From: Bacteroidota bacterium
GTDB lineage: Bacteria > Bacteroidota > Ignavibacteria > Kapaibacteriales > UBA2268
NCBI GenBank assembly: GCA_022708005.1
Contig: JAKIZN010000037.1
Location: 1 to 10,066, forward strand
Length of the DNA stretch: 10,066 nucleotides
Direction: 5' to 3'
Of the stretch, positions 4,781 through 10,066 are shown piece by piece. The notes under the pieces are model-generated. The model searched no databases and was not told the DNA's origin. It saw only the letters and a program-made list of their open reading frames with translations. How positions within the stretch are numbered: position 1 is the stretch's first letter; every line of letters starts with the position of its first letter. The translations under genes and the position numbers were made by a program.

Positions 4781-7267
4781 CTAATGATAAACTTGCACGC
4801 AGTTGGTTTTAGCAATGGCTATGTTCAGCACCTTGCCACAATTTCCGAGCAAACTCTCTAAACTGTCCGCGGGCGAAATTTGGGCGATGCCGATGCTCAA
4901 AGTTACAGTAAATCGGCGATTGTCTATTTCAATAACCGATATAGCTGCCGAATTTCTAATTTTATCGCCCCAAATTCTTGCCTTATCTGTGCCTTGCCCT
5001 ACTAATATAACTGCAAAAACTCCTGTTTCTACATCGCCCAAAACGTCATATTCATGAAGGTTTTTGTTTATTAAATGCACAACATGCCTATTGATACGCT
5101 CAAATCTGCTATCGTCAGTCTCTTGCTCAAAAGCGGCGTATTTATCAATCGAAATAAGGCATAGGCTCGCCGATGTTTTATAATCTCTAATTCTCGCAAT
5201 TTCTTCTTGCAATCGCCTGAAAAATGCAGTATTATTCATAAGTCCTGTGTCTGGATCGATTATACTGCTGGTTTGGAGCATTTTTATAAGGTTAATTCTT
5301 TCGATACCGTGCCCTGCACTTGTTGCAATAGTGCTGAGTATTTCCAAGTCAAAATTAACGATGCCCGAATGGCTTGCTCCTTCGATAAATAGCGCCCCAT
5401 AAGTGTTAGATTCCGACCTAATCGGCACTGCAATAAAATATCCGCTCGGCAAAGCGATTTCCTTTGGGCTTACTCGTGGTTTTTGCGATGTAATCGGGTT
5501 TTCGAATATTGCTTGAGCATGCACAATAGCATCGCCAATCAGCGTTTGGAACAAATCAACTGGTTCAGTCTGCAAGTAATTAGAAAATCCATTGATCGAT
5601 TCGCAAGAAGTTACATACCAGCCGTTCCGCCTATCGTCGAACAAGCATACTCCAACGGTTTGCGCATCATACATTTCAACAACTGTATTAACTAGCGCCT
5701 GCCCAAGATTAAGGTAATCCGCGCCTGCTTGCGATGCCATTTCGGTAAACTTATTTATTGCCTGCAAGCTCTTATCTGCCTGAAGCAAATCATCTTTATC
5801 AGTGTAACTCTTGAATAAGAGCGAAATTAGCTTCGAAAAATGCCCCAAAAAGCTAACTGTAGCCGCATCGTAAGCATCTTTTTCGTTAGTATCGCACCCG
5901 ATTATGCCTATTACTTGATTTTCGTAAAATATTGGAACACCCACAAATGACGCAGTGCCAGCACGAGAGCTATAATACGGTATCAAGTCTAACTCTGCCG
6001 ATGGATTAATCTCAGTCAAAATTTCTGGCTTCGAGCTTGCAATTATTTGGCTCACAATATCATTGCTCATCGGGATTTTCGCATCGCTGACAATCGCGTC
6101 GGATAGATTGGTTACATAAGCTTCCAATATCAACTGTTGCTTTGCAGGATTAACCAATATTAGCGAAGTAGTGCGAGTATTGATAACCGAACGAATCACC
6201 CATAAAAGCCGTGTAACAAAGGCATCGAACTCCTTGCGAGGCTCTGTGCCAATGCTAAATTCATCATCGGCAAGCAATGACATAGGCACTTCAATTTGCT
6301 TTTTCTTAAATGCCTTTTTTGGTTCTGGCTTTGCGGGTTCTTCCTTTGCTTCCGCGGGAGCAGGTTCTTGCTGTTGAGCGACTTCTGCCTCGATTTCTTG
6401 AATAGGCGCTTCTTCTGCCTCAGGCTCATCAATCTTTTCAACTCCTGCTTGTGCTGTTTCTTCTATAAACTCAAGAGGTTGCGACCCGATAGCTTCTTCA
6501 GTTTGCTCTTGTGGCGTAGCTTCTGGCACTTCTATAACAAGTTCATCGGTTGGGATAGCTGCGGCTTCGTATTTATTAGCTGGCTCGGCTTGCGGGTGGG
6601 TAATTTCTTGCTGCAAAGTTGGTTCTGCTGGCTGCTCGTCTTCGATTGCAGGTTGCTCGGCAACGATTTTCTCAGTGGCGGTATATTCTTCCATAATCTT
6701 CTCTTCTGTAACTTTTGTTTGAGCAGTATCGGGAACTGGCGCAATAGTAGTTTCGCTATCCGACTCCTTGCTGTCTGCCGTTTGCTCGGCTTTGGGAGCA
6801 GAGCCATCTTCGGTGCTTGTTATGCCCTGAGTGGCGGTTTCGGCAGGCTTGCTAACTGTTTTAGCCGCGTTTGCCTCCTCAGGTTTGGGGCTACGAGTAG
6901 ATTTGCTCACTACTCTGAATCCTTCTTCTGCGCCCATAGTTACATTTTCGTCATTTAGCAAATCAGCGCTAAAAGAAGCATCGAAGTTTTCGACGGTTTG
7001 CCGTTTTGCCGCGGAGTCTTTGACTACAGTCATTCGCAATTTTTGAGTTTCGGGCAGATTGAATTTATTCGATTCGACCACGTCGGAAAGCCTTTGCGAC
7101 ACAAGCATAACAATGGCTAATATGCCTAATACAGCCACGCTGGCGCCAATTAATTTAATCGCTACCCCTTCCAAAAAAATCGCTATCAGCACGCCGGTAA
7201 CTACTACCAAAAATGCGAGAATATCACCCGGCTGAAAGACATCTCTTAGCTTTACTTTCTTTCCCAT
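4781..7267 (-). CDS. Membrane-anchored protein with two GAF domains and a degenerate GGDEF domain
   Basis: The product (828 residues) is probably a cytoplasmic-facing signalling protein. Residues about 14-33 and 35-57 form two hydrophobic segments, so it is anchored by a hairpin. Residues about 115-325 are a low-complexity linker rich in Glu, Ala, Pro, Gln and Thr, probably disordered. A first GAF-like domain spans about 345-487 (F-V-G-V-P-I-F-Y-E-N-Q-V-I-G-I-I-G) and a second about 500-660 (Y-F-I-A-V-P-I-R-S-E-S-N-T-Y-G-A-L-F). A GGDEF-type domain follows at 665-828: it keeps D-P-D-T-G-L-M-N-N (671-679), the metal-site D708 and L-S-I-G-I-A. The signature is E-T-G-V-F (747-751) instead of G-G-D/E-E-F, and the inhibitory-site Arg is His (H738, D741 kept). 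Diguanylate cyclase activity is therefore unlikely, and a sensing or c-di-GMP/GTP-binding role is possible. It lies 135 bases downstream of mazG on the same strand. Confidence 0.85.
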   Translation of the reverse strand: MGKKVKLRDVFQPGDILAFLVVVTGVLIAIFLEGVAIKLIGASVAVLGILAIVMLVSQRLSDVVESNKFNLPETQKLRMTVVKDSAAKRQTVENFDASFSADLLNDENVTMGAEEGFRVVSKSTRSPKPEEANAAKTVSKPAETATQGITSTEDGSAPKAEQTADSKESDSETTIAPVPDTAQTKVTEEKIMEEYTATEKIVAEQPAIEDEQPAEPTLQQEITHPQAEPANKYEAAAIPTDELVIEVPEATPQEQTEEAIGSQPLEFIEETAQAGVEKIDEPEAEEAPIQEIEAEVAQQQEPAPAEAKEEPAKPEPKKAFKKKQIEVPMSLLADDEFSIGTEPRKEFDAFVTRLLWVIRSVINTRTTSLILVNPAKQQLILEAYVTNLSDAIVSDAKIPMSNDIVSQIIASSKPEILTEINPSAELDLIPYYSSRAGTASFVGVPIFYENQVIGIIGCDTNEKDAYDAATVSFLGHFSKLISLLFKSYTDKDDLLQADKSLQAINKFTEMASQAGADYLNLGQALVNTVVEMYDAQTVGVCLFDDRRNGWYVTSCESINGFSNYLQTEPVDLFQTLIGDAIVHAQAIFENPITSQKPRVSPKEIALPSGYFIAVPIRSESNTYGALFIEGASHSGIVNFDLEILSTIATSAGHGIERINLIKMLQTSSIIDPDTGLMNNTAFFRRLQEEIARIRDYKTSASLCLISIDKYAAFEQETDDSRFERINRHVVHLINKNLHEYDVLGDVETGVFAVILVGQGTDKARIWGDKIRNSAAISVIEIDNRRFTVTLSIGIAQISPADSLESLLGNCGKVLNIAIAKTNCVQVYH

Positions 7268-7402
7268 TTACGCTCTTCAAAGTTGTAATCAATAATGTAT
7301 AATAATAAAGCCCGTCAATAAATACGAAATATACATTTATAATTGCATTTATATAAATACAAAATATAAATTTTCTCAAAATAATAAAAGAAAAATATAT
7401 AA
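7268..7402 (-). promoter_or_regulatory. Very AT-rich spacer upstream of the GAF/GGDEF gene, likely promoter region
   Basis: These 135 bases between mazG and the GAF/GGDEF start are below about 20% G+C. On the minus strand they include a TTGACG at about 45-50 bases before the ATG and several TAnnnTTTG-like words reminiscent of Bacteroidota -7 elements. None has both boxes at a convincing spacing, so I mark the region rather than a site. There is no strong Shine-Dalgarno before the ATG (gaagagcgtaa only). Confidence 0.3.
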
Positions 7403-8215
7403 CTATTTTATTTCTTTTGCTTTCGCTTCGTTCCACAAAGCGTCCATTTCTGCTAAAGTCATTTCCGAAAGATTTTTATTCGCTTCGGCTGCACGCTCCT
7501 CGATATACTGAAACCTATTAGTAAATTTTTTATTCGCAAGTTGCAATGCGGACTCCGGCACTATATCTTCAAACCTTGCCGCATTGACTAACGCAAATAT
7601 CAAATCGCCGTATTCTTCAAATGATTTTTCTCTGTTGCCAGCTTCCAATTCGGATTTTAGCTCTTGATATTCTTCCTCGACTTTTGCCCAAACGTCTGAT
7701 TTATTATCCCAATCAAAGCCAACCCTTGCGGCTTTGTGCTGTATGCGTTCGGCACGCAGCAGCGCGGGCATCGAGAGCGGAACTCCTTCGAGTGCGGACT
7801 TTCTGCCTTCGCTCATTTTGATACGCTCCCAATTATCTAATACTTGCCGTTCGCCGTCCACTTGCTCATCGCCAAAAACATGCGGATGGCGAGTAATCAT
7901 CTTATTCGATATTTTATTGATAACGTCGATAAGGTTGAATTTGCCTTGCTCTTCAGCCATAACAGCGTGCATCACAATATGCAGCAATAAATCGCCTAAC
8001 TCTTTGGCAAATTCTTGATACTCGTTAGATTGTATCGCGTCGAGTGCTTCGTAAGCCTCTTCAATCATTAGATGTGATATTGATTCATTCGTTTGCTCGC
8101 TATCCCATGGGCAATGCAAACGCAATAGTTTGACAATTTCCACAAAGGCGTTGAATACGTCTAATAAATCATTTGGATTATTGGGCTTTGGAATTTTTAT
8201 ACTATTTTCTTTCAT
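7403..8215 (-). CDS. mazG: Nucleoside triphosphate pyrophosphohydrolase MazG
   Basis: The product (270 residues) is a cytoplasmic all-alpha NTP pyrophosphohydrolase, which converts NTPs or dNTPs to monophosphates plus pyrophosphate and is linked to nucleotide-pool cleaning and stress responses. Both MazG repeats are visible. The first has L-H-C-P-W-D-S-E-Q-T (33-42), the metal-binding E52-E53-x-x-E56 and E72-L-G-D75, followed by T-R-H-P-H-V-F-G-D (108-116). The second has V-E-E-E-Y-Q-E-L-K (E180-E185), E201-Y-G-D204 and A-N-K-K-F-x-x-R-F (227-235). Length is normal for the two-domain enzyme. The ATG at 8213-8215 lacks a good Shine-Dalgarno. It sits 72 bases after the lipoprotein gene and 135 bases before the GAF/GGDEF gene, all on the minus strand. 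Shared transcription is possible; a functional link is not shown. Confidence 0.95.
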   Translation of the reverse strand: MKENSIKIPKPNNPNDLLDVFNAFVEIVKLLRLHCPWDSEQTNESISHLMIEEAYEALDAIQSNEYQEFAKELGDLLLHIVMHAVMAEEQGKFNLIDVINKISNKMITRHPHVFGDEQVDGERQVLDNWERIKMSEGRKSALEGVPLSMPALLRAERIQHKAARVGFDWDNKSDVWAKVEEEYQELKSELEAGNREKSFEEYGDLIFALVNAARFEDIVPESALQLANKKFTNRFQYIEERAAEANKNLSEMTLAEMDALWNEAKAKEIK

Positions 8216-8287
8216 TTGTCCGATAAATTAGTAATCATATAATTACAAAAATACAATTTTTTCGCATTCCTTGCAACGCTATCAGCG

Positions 8288-9025
8288 TTAATCAATAACA
8301 TACTTTTTAGCAGAATTTGGCACTTTGAATTGGAACGGCGCTGCTGTGGGTTTGTCAATTTCTGCCTTTTCAAGCTCTATAATAAGCGAGCCATCGACGG
8401 AGGGAAATTTGAACGTTAGTTTTGACGCTAAATTATATCCCGAAAATTTTTTAAAATTTTCTAAAAAAACATTTAATTCAAGCTCGTTGGCTGCATTTTT
8501 TCTTTGGTATTGCACTATAGCATTTTTCTCTTTTGAATACACTACAAATTCGGCAAATTTCCCTACGTTTGAATAAGTGTAAATTATTTGCTTTTCGTTC
8601 TCTTCGTATTTTCTGTATTTTTCTGGCTCAAACGTAGGCTCGTTCCTTAAAAACGCGATAATATCCGCAAAGGATAAATTTATATGCACAGCTTTATTGA
8701 AATTTTCGCTCGTTGGGGCGCCAGTAAGGCAAGTATTTTCAAATATATTATAAAAAATAAACTTATCGGGAGTGGCGTATAGTTTGCCTACTGTAATGCC
8801 AAAGGGACCGAATGCAGTCAGAGCTACCGAATCATAAGCAGATAATTGCACATCAGCAACAAAACTTTGCTTGAAATCTGGAAAATCTGGGCTAACGCTT
8901 ATGTTGGCTTGCATGCTTTGGAAGCCAAATCTTGATATTTTATTCTCCTCTTTAATTTCCTGTGTTTTATAACTTGAGCAAGCCGAAAGGGCTACAAGAA
9001 GTGCAAAAATGACGATTTTCCGCAT
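8288..9025 (-). CDS. Outer-membrane-type lipoprotein, DUF4292/LolB-like
   Basis: The product (245 residues) has a short signal peptide ending in the lipobox L13-S14-A15-C16, so it should be lipidated at C16 and exported. The body is mostly beta-strand-like. It has a segment V-A-L-T-A-F-G-P-F-G-I-T-V-G-K-L-Y-A followed by D-K-F-I-F-Y-N and later basic and aromatic strands (T-F-K-F-P, F-Q-F-K-V-P). This layout of a lipid-anchored half-barrel sensing 'F-G-P-F-G ... G-K-L' resembles the DUF4292/LolA-LolB group of lipoprotein-handling folds in Bacteroidota. That is a pattern judgement, not a search result. The ATG is preceded by atgggggaata, one of the better ribosome-binding sites in the window. 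It is the first gene of the minus-strand group leading to mazG. Confidence 0.6.
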   Translation of the reverse strand: MRKIVIFALLVALSACSSYKTQEIKEENKISRFGFQSMQANISVSPDFPDFKQSFVADVQLSAYDSVALTAFGPFGITVGKLYATPDKFIFYNIFENTCLTGAPTSENFNKAVHINLSFADIIAFLRNEPTFEPEKYRKYEENEKQIIYTYSNVGKFAEFVVYSKEKNAIVQYQRKNAANELELNVFLENFKKFSGYNLASKLTFKFPSVDGSLIIELEKAEIDKPTAAPFQFKVPNSAKKYVID

Positions 9026-9145
9026 TATTCCCCCATAACTTCGAGAAAAATATTAAAAGAACTCTTGCATAGTAATATTTATAATTAATTATCGTTATAA
9101 TAATAGACTATTGCAATTTAAAAAATAATAAACGTTGGACGAAAT
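9026..9145. promoter_or_regulatory. Divergent promoter region between the lipoprotein gene and the small membrane protein group
   Basis: This is 120 bases of AT-rich DNA between head-to-head starts, so it must serve promoters in both directions unless transcription comes from further away. It holds a perfect 12-bp palindrome ataattaattat (9081-9092) and a TATAAT at 9096-9101 on the + strand, 45 bases before the ATG at 9146. No matching -35 box at usual spacing is visible. The palindrome might be an operator, but all-AT palindromes are common by chance in such DNA. Confidence 0.35.
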
Positions 9146-9325
9146 ATGATTAAAAAAGTTTTATCTGGGATAATAGCGGTAGTAGCAGCCGTGATTGTAA
9201 TTCGGCTCGCCTTTTTCTTATTAGGCATTGTGCTGCATCTTATTGGCTTTGTAATCTTTGCGGCAATAGTTGCTGTGGTGGCAATACCTTTTTACTTATT
9301 GGCTCGTAAAGTGCTTGATAGATGA
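9146..9325 (+). CDS. Small hydrophobic membrane protein (59 residues)
   Basis: The product is almost wholly hydrophobic from residue 5 to 53, with a positive start (M-I-K-K) and end (A-R-K-V-L-D-R), long enough for two membrane segments with R20 and H31 lying inside or between them. The ATG at 9146 follows ggacgaaat, a modest ribosome-binding site. The stop overlaps the next start as ATGA (9322-9325), a classic sign of translational coupling, which supports both being real genes. No family is recognised. The C-terminal pattern I-P-F-Y-L-L-A-R-K recurs in the next protein (V-P-F-Y-I-I-I-K-K), and the Arg-to-Pro spacing (R20 to P48) is the same there (R23 to P51), suggesting an old tandem duplication. 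Confidence 0.65.
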   Translation: MIKKVLSGIIAVVAAVIVIRLAFFLLGIVLHLIGFVIFAAIVAVVAIPFYLLARKVLDR

Positions 9326-9510
9326 AACGACACAAAAGAAACCTAATAAGTTGGCTGTTGGCGATTGCCGTTTCAACAATTTTTGTTAGGGTTACCGTCA
9401 TATCGTTGATTGGTCATTTTGATAGGTCAATTTGGGAGTATTTGATACTTCCGATAGCCTTGTTTGCTGTTCCTTTTTATATAATCATCAAAAAAAGTCT
9501 TATCAAATAG
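9322..9510 (+). CDS. Second small membrane protein (62 residues), related to its upstream neighbour
   Basis: The start ATG overlaps the TGA of the previous gene by four bases and has no Shine-Dalgarno of its own, so translation probably depends on ribosomes finishing the upstream gene. The N-terminus is basic (M-K-R-H-K-R-N). Two hydrophobic segments are visible, about 8-30 and 37-56, joined by G-H-F-D-R-S. The basic end K-K-S-L-I-K would sit on the cytoplasmic side along with the N-terminus. Function is unknown. Similarity to the upstream protein is modest (about 9 identities in 40 aligned positions by eye, ending in P-F-Y). It is followed after 9 bases by a secreted-protein gene, so the three probably form one operon. 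Confidence 0.6.
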   Translation: MKRHKRNLISWLLAIAVSTIFVRVTVISLIGHFDRSIWEYLILPIALFAVPFYIIIKKSLIK

Positions 9511-9519
9511 AGTTGGGTT

Positions 9520-10066
9520 ATGAAAAAAACTACATTGCTACTTTTCGTTCTATGTTTAATTTCGCAAGTTGCACAAGCTGAGCCAGCGGCGCAATATACT
9601 ATTGATCTTGCCCGCTCGTTTAGCAAAGATATATTCGACCTTAACGGAGTGCCGTATTTATCGCCAATGGTTGAAGCAGTAAATGCCACATCTAACGCAA
9701 GGTTTTATTCTTCCGCTTATGTGCCGAGAAGAGTCGATAAGCCATATTTCAAAGTGAGCATAAATTCAATGGCTGGAATGGTCAAGAAAAGCCAGCAATC
9801 TTATGCTCCGCAAGTGCCTGCTGATTCGCTTTCGCTTGAAAAATTATCACGATATGGCACAATCAATTTGAATATTTTCGATCCTTCTAAAACAACTTTT
9901 ACGATTAGCGATACCGCTGGTTTGATAAACTATTTATTCAAAACGTTGCTTTTTGATGGGATAAAATCTGGAAAAATCACCACTCCAAGCCGAGCGTCCA
10001 CTATATTAGGTTCAGAGTCGGCAGCGCTCACGCTTGATAACGCCGTATTGCAAGAGTTAATGCAGA
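9520..10066 (+). CDS. Secreted protein, N-terminal part, possibly DUF6588 family
   Basis: The frame opens at ATG 9520 and runs to the window edge without a stop (182 codons seen). It starts with a clear type I signal peptide, M-K-K-T-T-L-L-L-F-V-L ... V-A-Q-A, with likely cleavage after A20. The mature start contains Y-L-S-P-M-V-E-A-V-N-A-T-S-N-A-R-F-Y-S-S-A followed by K-P-Y-F-K-V-S-I-N-S-M-A-G-M-V. That layout recalls DUF6588 proteins of Bacteroidota: a 'Y-L-x-P' opening, a small-residue stretch, an aromatic 'W/F-Y-x-x-A', then a beta-strand. Those are predicted beta-barrel or surface proteins of unknown function, and the assignment is by memory of the pattern. The gene lies 9 bases after the small membrane protein gene. 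No Shine-Dalgarno is evident. Confidence 0.6.
   Translation, partial: MKKTTLLLFVLCLISQVAQAEPAAQYTIDLARSFSKDIFDLNGVPYLSPMVEAVNATSNARFYSSAYVPRRVDKPYFKVSINSMAGMVKKSQQSYAPQVPADSLSLEKLSRYGTINLNIFDPSKTTFTISDTAGLINYLFKTLLFDGIKSGKITTPSRASTILGSESAALTLDNAVLQELMQ

Noticed and set aside
6296-6958. 220-codon open frame on + rich in Phe, Leu and Cys
   Set aside because: It lies antisense to the Glu/Ala/Pro-rich linker of the GAF/GGDEF gene. Biased GAA/GCT/CCA codons on one strand yield hydrophobic reading on the other, and it has no family features.
6990-7267. Active diguanylate cyclase annotation for the GAF/GGDEF protein
   Set aside because: The catalytic signature at residues 747-751 is E-T-G-V-F. The two Gly and the acidic residues needed for GTP turnover are absent.

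Overview
The window is 10 kb of bacterial chromosome, AT-rich (about 40% G+C by eye). I read it as a member of the Bacteroidota/Chlorobiota (FCB) lineage, possibly a Kapabacteria- or Ignavibacteria-like organism. The reasons are weak or absent Shine-Dalgarno sequences, a lipoprotein resembling DUF4292, a secreted protein resembling DUF6588, and clusters of short palindromes of the kind scattered through genomes of that group. The lineage call is an inference, not a proof. No phage, plasmid, CRISPR, transposase, tRNA or rRNA gene was seen.

Left part (1-4344, all on +): the tail of a probable ArsR-type regulator is followed by an arsenite S-adenosylmethionine methyltransferase (arsM), together a small arsenic-response unit. 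Next comes a secreted protein made of about ten beta-propeller-like repeats, of unknown function. Then comes threonyl-tRNA synthetase (thrS). The thrS gene is split by a frameshift near 3191-3193, best explained by loss of about 7 bases inside the conserved G-x-G-L-P-x-W-L-P segment. Both halves are otherwise well conserved and together give a normal ThrRS length.

Middle (4345-4780): a 436-base gene-free stretch between the convergent thrS and the GAF/GGDEF gene. It is packed with inverted repeats: a GC-rich 10-bp hairpin, a perfect 18-bp inverted repeat spanning 112 bases and bracketed by near-identical 24-base direct repeats, a 15-bp hairpin, and a nested module of three small CC-NNN-GG palindromes with a 10-bp inverted repeat pair, flanked by 13-base direct repeats. 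This is the most unusual non-coding structure in the window.

Right part: three genes run on the minus strand (9025 down to 4781): an outer-membrane-type lipoprotein, the nucleotide pyrophosphohydrolase MazG, and an 828-residue membrane-anchored protein with a long acidic linker, two GAF domains and a degenerate GGDEF domain. A divergent region at 9026-9145 leads into a plus-strand group of two tiny, related membrane proteins (start and stop overlapping by ATGA) and the start of a secreted protein that runs off the window edge. The housekeeping genes look unrelated to each other. The arsRM pair, the minus-strand trio and the small-membrane-protein group are the only likely transcription units.
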